A stretch of DNA of 64,000 bases from Xanthocytophaga flava (lineage in GTDB: Bacteria > Bacteroidota > Bacteroidia > Cytophagales > 172606-1). Each line of letters opens with the position of its first letter. Position 1 is the first letter of the stretch. The translations under genes and the position numbers were made by a program. A model generated the notes under the pieces. That model made no database searches and was not told the DNA's origin. It worked only from the letters and a program-made list of their open reading frames with translations. Location: positions 124,001-188,000 of the forward strand of contig NZ_JASJOR010000017.1 in the NCBI RefSeq assembly GCF_030068545.1, given 5' to 3'. This document shows, piece by piece, positions 19,901-28,772 of this stretch.

Positions 19901-22354
19901 CTATTCGCTTTTTATAGCTTTGATGGGGTTAATATTAGTTGTTTTATAGGTAGAAAGGAAAACTGAAAGCATCACCAGGGCGATAGAGACCAAACTTGCA
20001 ACCAGAAATAGTATACCATTAATGTGTATCCTTTCAGGATAACTCTCAAGCCATTTATTTATAATCAGATAAGCAATAGGCCAGGCAATGATATTGGCCA
20101 GAATTACCAGCTTCAGGAAATCAGCCATGAGAAGGAAGAGTATGGATCGGCGACTTGCTCCAAGGACTTTTCGGATTCCGATTTCTTTGGAACGTTTTTT
20201 CCCTTCAAATAAGCTCAGGTTTATTAAACCAAGACAGCAGATAAAAATCACAATATTGGAAAAGAAAGTGGTAAGTAGTTGTAATCGTTTCTCATGTACA
20301 TACTGAATGTCGTAATGATCATCCAAAAAGAAGTAATTGAAGGGTTTATCGGGGTACACCTTTTTCCATATATCCTTCACACTACTTATCACATGCTGAG
20401 GACTGTTCTTTGCAAATTTCAGTGAATAAAATACCTGTTGCCCCTTATCCTGGCTTAGGTAAAAAAGTGTGGGTGATACAGGACTTTTTAGGGATACATG
20501 CCGATAGTTTTTTACAACACCAATAATCTGCACCTTTTCCCACTCATCTAACTGCTGGAAGTATATATATTTGTTCAGGGCATCTTCAGGGAAAGAATAG
20601 CCCAGAACCTTTATAGCCTCAGCATTTAGAATAATACTTCCATACTTAGCATCGGAAGGAAAGTCTTCTGAGAAATTTCTCCCTGCCAGTAATTGAAGTT
20701 CCAGTTGGCTTAGATAGTCGTATCCTACATACATCACCTTATAGGGTGTTGGATCATATATTCCATTTGCCTGCTTCTTTATAGAATTGACATAGGTAAA
20801 GCCTATCTCTGTACCTGGAACGGAAGAAGACGTAGAAATACTCTCAATAGCAGCGCTGTTCAGGACTTCTTTTTTAAAAACCAGATAGTCATCATATCTA
20901 TGTTCATTATCAACCCTGCTATAGGCTGTAGGATTATGAATGATGAGTTGGTTCTCCGGATTGAAACCAATATTCGCGGTACGCATAAATTCCAATTGTC
21001 CGGATACGAAAAGAGACCAGATAATCAGTATCAATGCCATACAAAACTGGAACACGACTAATGCCTTTCGCAAACTAAAACTTCTGTTATTCATCACAAG
21101 CTTCCCTTTCAAAACGTCAACAGGTTTAAAGGAAGAAAGAAGTATAGCTGGATACGCCCCACTCAGTAAAGTAGATACGATAAGAACTCCGATTACAGCT
21201 CCTGTAAAAACTATATAATTCAGAGAGGTGTTTATATTTTTACCAATTATATCATTGAAGGAAGGAGAAAATACCACATACAAAACTATCGCTATCCCCA
21301 ACGAAAGCAGATTGGTTACAAAAGAATCAATAAGAAATTGTTTTCTCAACTGGGTTGCGGAGGCACCAAAAGTTTTTCTTAACCCCACTTCTTTGGACCT
21401 GTCCATAGCAAACACAATACTCAGGTTTGAGTAGTTGATACTACTGATTGCCAGCAGTAAAAATGCCATCAGAATAAGAAAGAATACAAGATTTAAACTT
21501 CCATTTATTTTTAGTTCGTCTTTGAAATCAGATTGCAGGTAAATGGATGTAACAGGTGTGAACACAATGCGCAATTGATTCTTTATAAAGTCTGCCTTGT
21601 AGGTTCGGGCAATTGATGTGGCTACCAGATTAATATCTTTCTGATCTTTTATCTTGCTACCCATCTTTACATAGGTATACCATGCAGGTGAATACCATGG
21701 GTCCTGAACAAAAAATTTATAATTAGGATCACCAAAGATGGGAATAAGGATATCAAATTTCAGGTGAGAGTTTTCAGGAATATCCTCAAAAACTCCGGTA
21801 ACTATTCGGTTTGAGTTTTCATTATCCAGTTCAGTTATTACTAATCCGATGGGGTCTCTGTCTCCAAATAGCTTTTTTGCAATTGAGGTTGATATCACAA
21901 CTGAGTTGCCATTCATTAAGGCAGTTTTACTATTTCCACTTACCAGCTGTACTGAAAAGAAATCCAAAAAAGTACTGTCAACATAATAGACATTCTGCTC
22001 ATAAAATATCTTATCCTGATACTTAAGTGGCACCCCTCTGGTTGCATCCAGATTTTTCGAGATTCTACAAAAGCCAGCTACATCTGGTAGTTTTTCCTTT
22101 AGTGCAGGACCTAACCCTAAATAATTTCTTGCACTGCCCTGCCATTCTTTTTCACTGGTATATTGGGTATGGTCAACTCTATAGATATACTCTGCCTCAT
22201 TTATAAAGGAATCATAGCTTAACTCATACGCTACATATTGAATAATGTATAGGACAACTGCAATACCAATAGAAAATCCCAGAATGTTGATAGCGGAGTA
22301 GATAGTATTCTTTTTGATATTCCTCAGTGATAAATCCAGATAATGCTTCAGCAT
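19901..22354 (-). CDS. MacB/FtsX-family ABC permease
   Basis: The 817-aa protein has the arrangement of large Bacteroidota ABC permeases: an N-terminal helix (IRNIKKNTIYSAINILGFSIGIAV-like start, written here as LSLRNIKKNTIYSA), a periplasmic MacB-type core domain, three helices with EVGLRKTFGAS, a second periplasmic domain, and three C-terminal helices with KEIGIRKVLGAS. The two FtsX modules are about residues 290-420 and 685-815. It would pair with a separate ATPase not present here. Substrates may be peptides, antimicrobials or lipoproteins. It lies downstream of the PadR-permease operon but a strong terminator separates them. Confidence 0.88.
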   Translation of the reverse strand: MLKHYLDLSLRNIKKNTIYSAINILGFSIGIAVVLYIIQYVAYELSYDSFINEAEYIYRVDHTQYTSEKEWQGSARNYLGLGPALKEKLPDVAGFCRISKNLDATRGVPLKYQDKIFYEQNVYYVDSTFLDFFSVQLVSGNSKTALMNGNSVVISTSIAKKLFGDRDPIGLVITELDNENSNRIVTGVFEDIPENSHLKFDILIPIFGDPNYKFFVQDPWYSPAWYTYVKMGSKIKDQKDINLVATSIARTYKADFIKNQLRIVFTPVTSIYLQSDFKDELKINGSLNLVFFLILMAFLLLAISSINYSNLSIVFAMDRSKEVGLRKTFGASATQLRKQFLIDSFVTNLLSLGIAIVLYVVFSPSFNDIIGKNINTSLNYIVFTGAVIGVLIVSTLLSGAYPAILLSSFKPVDVLKGKLVMNNRSFSLRKALVVFQFCMALILIIWSLFVSGQLEFMRTANIGFNPENQLIIHNPTAYSRVDNEHRYDDYLVFKKEVLNSAAIESISTSSSVPGTEIGFTYVNSIKKQANGIYDPTPYKVMYVGYDYLSQLELQLLAGRNFSEDFPSDAKYGSIILNAEAIKVLGYSFPEDALNKYIYFQQLDEWEKVQIIGVVKNYRHVSLKSPVSPTLFYLSQDKGQQVFYSLKFAKNSPQHVISSVKDIWKKVYPDKPFNYFFLDDHYDIQYVHEKRLQLLTTFFSNIVIFICCLGLINLSLFEGKKRSKEIGIRKVLGASRRSILFLLMADFLKLVILANIIAWPIAYLIINKWLESYPERIHINGILFLVASLVSIALVMLSVFLSTYKTTNINPIKAIKSE

Positions 22355-22403
22355 AAATAGTTAGCAGAATAACAGGTGAACAATTAGTGCGAAGAAGTAC
22401 AAA

Positions 22404-22446
22404 ATAAATTACCCTTGCTTTAACTCATAAAACAAGGGTAATTTAT
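22404..22446 (-). terminator. Terminator of the PadR-permease operon
   Basis: ATAAATTACCCTTG (22404-22417) is perfectly complementary to 22433-22446, with a 15-base loop. It is downstream of the permease ending at 22562 and upstream of the next permease on the same strand. Confidence 0.8.
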
Positions 22447-22561
22447 AAAAGATAAATCAACTTTAACAGGAATGCTGTTTATCAGATAGTAAATTTCATT
22501 GTGCACACCAAAACCTGGTAACACTCACTACTTATATACTGATTTATGAAGCCTGCTATCC

Positions 22562-25168
22562 TTATTCTACTTTCAGTCCCTTTACCAGATTTGACTTAGC
22601 TACCTTTCTAATCTGAATAGAAATCACACCCAGCAAAACACAAACCAATAGTAATACAGCAATCGAAACACCTGAAAAGTCCATTGGCATTGGATAAGCA
22701 AACATCATATTTAATTGTGTGTGAATTAACATATAGCTCACAGGAACGCCAATTGCCAACGCAGATATGATCAGAACCAAATACTGTCTGGCAATGGTTA
22801 CAGATAAGTCCAATAGCCTGGCTCCGAGTACTTTTCGAATGCTAAACTCTCTGACCCGCCCCGCCACATTGAGTGAAACCAGCCCATACAGTCCCAAACT
22901 TGCCAGCAATACAGCCATACAAGCAATTGTCCTGGTGAACTCTTCCATACGTGCTAACTGGCTAAAGAATATACCCCAGACATCTTCCTGATATCCACCC
23001 TGAAAGGGGCTATCCGGAAATAAAGCAGCCCACTGAGTCTGTAAGACCTGATAGGTTTCCTCTTGTGAACCATTTTTCACTTGCACAGACAAAAACTGAT
23101 AGTCTTTCTTGTCTGCTAACTTAAAAAGAGTGGGTCGAATCGGATTGTAAAAGCTATGGGTATGAAAATCCCTTACCACTCCAATGATCTGATATTTTGT
23201 ACTGTCTATCCGGAACTGGTGTCCAATCGGATTTGATAGCTCCATGTTTTTCACCAAAAGCTCATTGACAATGACTGTGTGTTTATCATTTTCAGACTGA
23301 TCGTTAAAGTTCCGTCCATCTGACAGTTGCAAACCCATTGTATTAACATAATGAGCATCAACGGCTAACTGCTCCACTTCGTACTGGCGATTGGCAGGTG
23401 TATGAATTATCGCGGTAGAAATCTTTTTCCCAAGATGGTCTTTTGAACCTGCAAGTGAACGCACATTGGCATTCTGAAGCATTTTATCCTGTAATTGTTC
23501 ATAGGCAGCCTGGTTCGGAATGTTCACATACAATACATCCCGCTGATTGTAACCCCAGCTACGCATTGTCTGAAAGGTTGTATTTTGCATATAAACCACA
23601 GCTCCTGTGATCAGAATACATGACAGGACCAACTGAATACCCAAAAACAGCTTTGTCAATGGGTTCTTTTTGCCAAACTGCACTGAGCCTGTAAATATCT
23701 TTACAGCATCAAATCTGGAGATATACAAAGCAGGATATAGTCCGGAGGCAATACCTGTAAAAAATAAAATAGCCAGCAGAAACACCCAAAAGTTACTATC
23801 AATCAGATTAAGCTCCAACTCTCTGCCAGATACAGGAATAAACCAGGGAAGAAAAACAGTTATGGTCAGAATAAATCCCAGTACCAATGCGAAAAATGTT
23901 ACAGAGATATTCTCAACTAAAAACTGTATCAGGATTCGGACTCTATTGGCTCCAATGACTTTTCGCACACCAATTTCCTTTAGTCTTTTCGTAGTTGAAA
24001 CAAGTGCGATATTGATATAATTGAAGCAAGCCAGAGCCAGCATAAACATACCTATGACAGGCAGTGCAACCAGACTTTCGATAGGAGGATCAACGGAAAT
24101 ATCATCCCGTATCTGTGCTGAATTTTTATGTAATGTTGCCAATGGCTCAAAGGCAAAGGAAGAGATTGCCCAGTCTTTCTGCACTTCTTTGTTTTGCAGA
24201 ACTTTATACTTATCCATTCCCTGTTGAATAATCTTTAAATCAGATGGATCTTCTACCTGAACAAAGGTGGCATTGACCAAAGTATTCCAGTCATGTAATG
24301 CACCATCCGATTCGGATAAACGCAGGTTTTCAAAATTGATCAGAAAATCAAAATCAATGGCATGAGCTTTTGGAAAAGGAGCAGCTACTCCCATCACTTT
24401 AAATGTTTTGGTTCCAGCATTGCCTAGTTTTATATGAACATTCTCACCAATGGGATTTGTTGCACCAAAATACTTAACAGACATTTCCTCGCTGAGAATC
24501 ACACTATTTACATCTGCTAATGATTGGCTTGTTCCCCACTTGAGAGGAAAAGTAAGCATCTCTAAAAAGGTAGGGTCAGTATAACGTACCCGCTCGGTAA
24601 ATACCTGATCACCATATTTTAGTACAAGATTTCTGTCTTCTATCCGACACACATGTTTAATCTGAGCAAAATCTTCCTTCAGCATTTGCCCCAGAGGCCC
24701 TGGTGTTTGTCCATATTGTTGTAGTGTACCTTCTCTATCTGCAAAAAAAGTAGTCAGGTAAACAGAATGTTTATGAGTATGGAATTGATCAATATTGTTG
24801 TCATAGGCAATAAAAGCATAGACAAGCATACAAATACCAATAGCAACCGCTAAACCCATAATATTGATGAATGCACTCAGCGGGTTTCGCATCAAACTTC
24901 TGAACGAAATTTTGAAGTAGTTCTTAAACATACCATACGGGTTAGGAGATAGTGTAATACGTACCTTTTTCATGATAAGCGGTCGCATCAGACGTATCAT
25001 TTCCCAGGTATACATTCTTCGGGCCTGACGGTAAGAGAGTGTTTCCAGATTGTCCTGAAAAAGCTCTTCCATGTCTCCTTCAATCTCTTCAAGATATTCT
25101 TCTTTTACAAGCAGGCGCAAAAGCCGGAGAGGCCATTTGGGTGGGGCGTAGTGGTTCGGTTGTTTCAT
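22562..25168 (-). CDS. ABC permease with PadR-linked prefix domain
   Basis: The 868-aa protein starts with a short cytoplasmic prefix domain (about residues 1-70; EEYLEEIEGDMEELF) that in Bacteroidota marks permeases encoded beside PadR regulators. The MacB/FtsX layout follows, with SFRSLMRNPLSAFINIMGLA, KEIGVRKVIGAN and FSIRKVLGAR. It should be an inner-membrane exporter or mechanotransmission subunit. It lies 20 bases after the PadR gene, so the two form an operon. No ATPase gene is adjacent. Confidence 0.9.
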   Translation of the reverse strand: MKQPNHYAPPKWPLRLLRLLVKEEYLEEIEGDMEELFQDNLETLSYRQARRMYTWEMIRLMRPLIMKKVRITLSPNPYGMFKNYFKISFRSLMRNPLSAFINIMGLAVAIGICMLVYAFIAYDNNIDQFHTHKHSVYLTTFFADREGTLQQYGQTPGPLGQMLKEDFAQIKHVCRIEDRNLVLKYGDQVFTERVRYTDPTFLEMLTFPLKWGTSQSLADVNSVILSEEMSVKYFGATNPIGENVHIKLGNAGTKTFKVMGVAAPFPKAHAIDFDFLINFENLRLSESDGALHDWNTLVNATFVQVEDPSDLKIIQQGMDKYKVLQNKEVQKDWAISSFAFEPLATLHKNSAQIRDDISVDPPIESLVALPVIGMFMLALACFNYINIALVSTTKRLKEIGVRKVIGANRVRILIQFLVENISVTFFALVLGFILTITVFLPWFIPVSGRELELNLIDSNFWVFLLAILFFTGIASGLYPALYISRFDAVKIFTGSVQFGKKNPLTKLFLGIQLVLSCILITGAVVYMQNTTFQTMRSWGYNQRDVLYVNIPNQAAYEQLQDKMLQNANVRSLAGSKDHLGKKISTAIIHTPANRQYEVEQLAVDAHYVNTMGLQLSDGRNFNDQSENDKHTVIVNELLVKNMELSNPIGHQFRIDSTKYQIIGVVRDFHTHSFYNPIRPTLFKLADKKDYQFLSVQVKNGSQEETYQVLQTQWAALFPDSPFQGGYQEDVWGIFFSQLARMEEFTRTIACMAVLLASLGLYGLVSLNVAGRVREFSIRKVLGARLLDLSVTIARQYLVLIISALAIGVPVSYMLIHTQLNMMFAYPMPMDFSGVSIAVLLLVCVLLGVISIQIRKVAKSNLVKGLKVE

Positions 25169-25188
25169 AGTTGTCTGGGTTTATTTAG

Positions 25189-25515
25189 TTAGGTCAACGA
25201 TACATTTGGAATGGCTTCCCATAAACCAGCCCGAATGTCTCTCATTTCAGCAAGGACCTGATGGGCATAGGAGGTTGTGGCATAGATACGTTTGCGTTTG
25301 CCTCCTCTCTTCTGAGTAGCTTCTCCAAATTCCGAAGTAAGGAATCCTTTTTCCTCCATACGTTTCAGTGCCGACTGGATAGAACCTACACTTAGCTTTT
25401 CCTTCAAACGTGTTTCCAGTTCCCGCTTAATCTCTACACCATAGGCATCCTCCTGCAGCGCAGCAACTGTAAGCAATACCAGTTCTTCAAACTCTCCCAG
25501 TTTTGTTTTCTTCAT
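25189..25515 (-). CDS. PadR-family transcriptional regulator
   Basis: This 108-aa protein is a single PadR winged-helix domain (LGEFEELVLLTVAALQ, EDAYGVEIKRELE, SVGSIQSALKRMEEKGFL, then GGKRKRIYATT, which matches the PadR wing). It lacks the long C-terminal dimerisation domain, so it is of the short PadR-s2 type. It probably represses itself and the downstream permease. Two direct repeats upstream (25527-25585) are candidate operators. Confidence 0.92.
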   Translation of the reverse strand: MKKTKLGEFEELVLLTVAALQEDAYGVEIKRELETRLKEKLSVGSIQSALKRMEEKGFLTSEFGEATQKRGGKRKRIYATTSYAHQVLAEMRDIRAGLWEAIPNVSLT

Positions 25516-25526
25516 TAGTTCAATAT

Positions 25527-25585
25527 TATTCGTGATTGCAGTAAATATAAATCAATTTATTTAATTCGCAATTGCAGTTAATATA
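25527..25585 (-). promoter_or_regulatory. Two direct repeats upstream of PadR, candidate operator
   Basis: A 24-base sequence at 25527-25550 recurs at 25562-25585 with about 20 of 24 identities and a 35-base spacing. The shared core includes ATTCG and ATTGCAGT. Both copies are within 75 bases of the PadR start codon, so PadR autoregulation is the natural inference. Confidence 0.55.
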
Positions 25586-25686
25586 TTTTTTGTAGGTAAT
25601 ACCAGAACTCAAGGTAGTGAGTTAAATGAATGAGGAACAGAAGGTTATTCAAAACAGAAGTAAGCGCAGACAGATCAGTTGTTTAC

Positions 25687-26160
25687 TTACAAGGAGGATA
25701 TCTTTTTCCATTCAATACGTAAAGCCGACATCTTCTCTGATTCAAAACGAATCTCGGGTTGTATCACAAAACCGTTCTTCTCATAAAATGTCAGAGGCGA
25801 ACAATAAGGCATTCCATTGGCTTTGCTATCCTTATTATGATCAATAACCCAGCCTAATAAGTGAGTTTCGTGTTCTTTGAGTGCATTCAGGAGTTTTTTT
25901 CCATATCCTTTCCCCTGAACAAACAAACTTATAAGAATCGCAAACCAGCGTTGCTCATCCCTTTTAAAGGTCGCAGCCCAGCCTATTATTTCTTCCTCTT
26001 CTCTGAGCAGAAAATGGGTTTTATCTTCCAGTCCATCCAAATATTTATCAAATTCAGCAATGGACGCATACTGGAGTTTTTGAGGATATTCCTCATTCCA
26101 CAGTTTCAGGACACTTGCTTTTTGCAAATCTGTAATGCCCTTTTGTATGGTAATATGCAT
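25687..26160 (-). CDS. GNAT-family N-acetyltransferase
   Basis: The 157-aa protein has the GNAT acetyl-CoA-binding signature in ISLFVQGKGYGKKLLNALKE (Q-x-x-G-x-G/A) at about residues 88-107 and a late strand FYEKNGFVIQ. It would acetylate a small molecule or protein amine. It is a single gene and the substrate is unknown. Confidence 0.88.
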   Translation of the reverse strand: MHITIQKGITDLQKASVLKLWNEEYPQKLQYASIAEFDKYLDGLEDKTHFLLREEEEIIGWAATFKRDEQRWFAILISLFVQGKGYGKKLLNALKEHETHLLGWVIDHNKDSKANGMPYCSPLTFYEKNGFVIQPEIRFESEKMSALRIEWKKISSL

Positions 26161-26275
26161 AAGAGTTGTTTTTACTTAGTAACTGACAATCAATACTGTG
26201 AGGCACACAATTTTAGCTTTGCTTTTCTAGATGCGAATAGCTTCGGGAGAAATATCAAAGATTAAATATATTCAT

Positions 26276-27028
26276 ATGGTTAAGTGTAAAGTTACTGAGG
26301 AAGAAAAAAGAACAGCAGAAAAATTCTACAAAGAAGCTCTTACTATGCTCAATGAAGCTGGATTATCCTATCTCGTAGGAGGAGCATTTGCTCTGCAACA
26401 GTATACAGGCATCTATCGTGACACCAAGGATCTGGATATATTCTGTAAAGCCAGTGAGTATCCTAAGATTCTCAAACACTTTTCCTCTATGGGATATCAT
26501 ACGGAAATTACCGATTCCCGATGGTTGGCTAAGGTGTACTTTCACGATGATTACTTTATGGATATTATATATAACACAGTAAATAATATTTGTACAGTAG
26601 ATGATAGCTGGATGGAAAATTCGTATGCGGGAGAGTTTTGTGGTGTACCTGTTCAGTTTTTATCTGCAGAAGAATTATTCTGGTGTAAAATCTATGTACA
26701 AAACCGGGAGCGGTTTGATGGAGCTGACTTGAACCACCTGATTGTGCGTTATGGAGACCGTTTGAACTGGAACCGGGTGTGGATGCACCTGGAGATACAC
26801 TGGCAGTTGCTTATGGCTCAGCTGCTTAGCTTCCAGTTTTGTTATCCGTCAAAAAGAGATCTGGTTCCCCATTGGTTAATGGAGGAGTTACTGGCAAAAG
26901 CCAAGGAACAGTATGATTTACCAACACCGCAACAAACGTTGTGTCTTGGGCCTCTCATTGATCAGACGCAGTATGATATTGACGTACGGGAATGGAATTA
27001 TAAAACAATCACAATGAAAAGCATATAG
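26276..27028 (+). CDS. Nucleotidyltransferase-fold protein
   Basis: The protein carries LVGGAFALQQYTGIYRDTKDLDIF, the GG...D-x-D pattern of the minimal nucleotidyltransferase superfamily (about residues 25-55 from this start), and a second acidic residue near MDIIYNT. The frame is open from an ATG at 26231; I prefer 26276 because the longer N terminus is outside the fold, but both are possible. Three bases separate it from the metallophosphoesterase gene, so they form an operon. The target could be a nucleotide, an antibiotic or a protein. Confidence 0.8.
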   Translation: MVKCKVTEEEKRTAEKFYKEALTMLNEAGLSYLVGGAFALQQYTGIYRDTKDLDIFCKASEYPKILKHFSSMGYHTEITDSRWLAKVYFHDDYFMDIIYNTVNNICTVDDSWMENSYAGEFCGVPVQFLSAEELFWCKIYVQNRERFDGADLNHLIVRYGDRLNWNRVWMHLEIHWQLLMAQLLSFQFCYPSKRDLVPHWLMEELLAKAKEQYDLPTPQQTLCLGPLIDQTQYDIDVREWNYKTITMKSI

Positions 27029-27030
27029 AT

Positions 27031-27816
27031 ATGAATTTGAAAAGCAAACAAATCGCTGCTATTGGCGATATTCATATTAAAGCAACTGACCGTGGCAAAT
27101 GGAAAGAATGCTTTCAGTCTGTATCAGAACAGGCATTTGCGCTGATTCTGTGTGGTGATTTGACAGATACCGGACAAGCCAGTGAGGCTGAGATCTTGCT
27201 TGAGGAACTGAGTGTTTGCTCTATTCCGGTGATAGCAGTACTGGGTAATCATGATTATCATGATAATCAACAGGATGAAATCAGACATGTTTTATGTAAT
27301 AACAAGATTCATGTATTGGATGGAGAATCAGTGGTTATCAATGGAGTGGGATTTGCAGGTGTAAAAGGGTTTGGCGGGGGCTTTGACCGGTTTATGCTTC
27401 CCCGCTTTGGGGAAGAAATGAATAAAGCGTATGTGCAGGCGGCAGTGGAAGAATCCTTGAAACTGGATCAGGCATTGTATCGCCTGGAGGGAGATGATAT
27501 TGATATACTAAAAGTGGCTGTATTACATTACTCTCCTATCAAAGAAACGGTGGTTGGCGAGCCTGAGGAGATTTTCCCTTTTCTTGGATCATCTTACTTA
27601 GCAGAACCGCTGGATCGCAGGGAAGTAACGGTTGCCTTTCATGGGCATGCTCATCATGGACACCTGGAAGGTGCCACCAAACAAGGTGTAAAGGTGTTCA
27701 ATGTTGCCAAACCTGTATTACATAATGCGGGTTATACTAATCCTTTCTTCTTGTATGAATTACCACTTCAGGAAAAGGAGAACCAACCTGTAGAACATCT
27801 GATAGTAGCACCATGA
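27031..27816 (+). CDS. Calcineurin-like metallophosphoesterase
   Basis: The 261-aa protein has the metal-binding motifs in order: GDIHIK (D-x-H), CGDLTDTG (G-D-x-x-D), VLGNHDYH (G-N-H-D), a histidine in LHYSPI and FHGHAHHGH (G-H-x-H). It should hydrolyse phosphomono- or diesters using two metal ions. Only two bases separate it from the nucleotidyltransferase gene, hinting at opposing transfer and removal of a nucleotide group on a shared substrate (inference). Confidence 0.92.
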   Translation: MNLKSKQIAAIGDIHIKATDRGKWKECFQSVSEQAFALILCGDLTDTGQASEAEILLEELSVCSIPVIAVLGNHDYHDNQQDEIRHVLCNNKIHVLDGESVVINGVGFAGVKGFGGGFDRFMLPRFGEEMNKAYVQAAVEESLKLDQALYRLEGDDIDILKVAVLHYSPIKETVVGEPEEIFPFLGSSYLAEPLDRREVTVAFHGHAHHGHLEGATKQGVKVFNVAKPVLHNAGYTNPFFLYELPLQEKENQPVEHLIVAP

Positions 27817-27898
27817 TGCTTGCTGGTCAGCTAATTCTGCATGTAATTGTTAGTAAACGATGAAACTTTCTCATCGTCCTAAATCTCATTTGAAACAA

Positions 27899-27941
27899 AA
27901 AAGACACTGATTAGAATTATAGGTTCAAATTAGTGTCTTTT
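27899..27941 (+). terminator. Intrinsic terminator after the phosphoesterase gene
   Basis: AAAAGACACT (27899-27908) pairs with AGTGTCTTTT (27932-27941), and the right arm ends in a T run. Confidence 0.75.
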
Positions 27942-28144
27942 CATTAATAAATCCATCTTGATTCTTGCTAAAATAATAATCCGTACCGGATACCAAAACC
28001 AGGGTTTATACCTTGCATAGCAAACAATCTTCTTATCCATGGAATTCCATGACAAAACAGGAATTAATCTAAACCTACATCCAAATCAGATAAATCACGT
28101 ATATTCGCCCCCTTCATGTAAGTTCTTTACTTTATACCCTCTGG

Positions 28145-28301
28145 AAGAGGTTCTGCATAATGCCGATTAATAGGGAATCGTGTGAAAATCACGAACTGTC
28201 GCGCAACTGTAAGTAACCTTCAAAGCGTATACCCTTGTTTGTCCACTGTATCAATGATATGGGAAGGATGGTATACGTGTTACAAGTCAGGAGACCTGCC
28301 T
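28145..28301 (+). ncRNA. Cobalamin riboswitch
   Basis: The core GGGAATCGTGTGAAAATCAC at 28173-28192 is followed by the conserved GCGCAACTGTAAG, and the B12 box AAGTCAGGAGACCTGCC at about 28284-28300 closes the element. This is the standard adenosylcobalamin-sensing layout. The next gene on the strand is a TonB-dependent receptor, which would be turned off when cobalamin is plentiful. Confidence 0.93.
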
Positions 28302-28772
28302 TTTCCAGTATGACAATGCTTTCGCGGTTTGAAGCACGGTCAGGTGTGGTGTTTTCTGTTCTGAAATTTTTACAAACTATGGATCTGAGGCGGTTCACGT
28401 AGATGAACCTCATCATATGCATGCCTGTTTTCAGTCAGATCTCTCCCCTGTCTTTGATTTTATCCCTTGTTACATTGTGGAGTGTAAGAGCTTTTAACTA
28501 TTCATCTTAACACAGTTAAAAGTATGCAAACACCTTATGGCTGCTATCCGCACACTGATAGCCAGAGCCACCTATTAACTGTCTATATACCGTCAGACAG
28601 AAAGAGTATTTTTGATGATGAGTCAACAAGTACCCATCAGATAGTAAAAGATCATGTCCTTGAGGCAAAAGTGGTAGGTAAAAACATTCCACCTGGAACC
28701 CAGACTGTTTCATCGGCTTTCGGTCTGTTCATCAATCAATTACTCTACCAAACCTCGACCTTGTATTTCTCT
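28302..28772 (+). promoter_or_regulatory. Long leader between riboswitch and TonB receptor
   Basis: About 470 bases separate the B12 box from the likely start codon. A hairpin with arms GGTTCA (28392-28397) and TGAACC (28404-28409), flanked by further pairing, may be the expression platform. The reading frame of the receptor is open back to 28524, but that part has no signal peptide and is probably untranslated leader. Confidence 0.5.

Noticed and set aside
28524..28772. N-terminal extension of the riboswitch-controlled TonB receptor
   Set aside because: The internal ATG at 28773 starts a good signal peptide; the extension would bury it.
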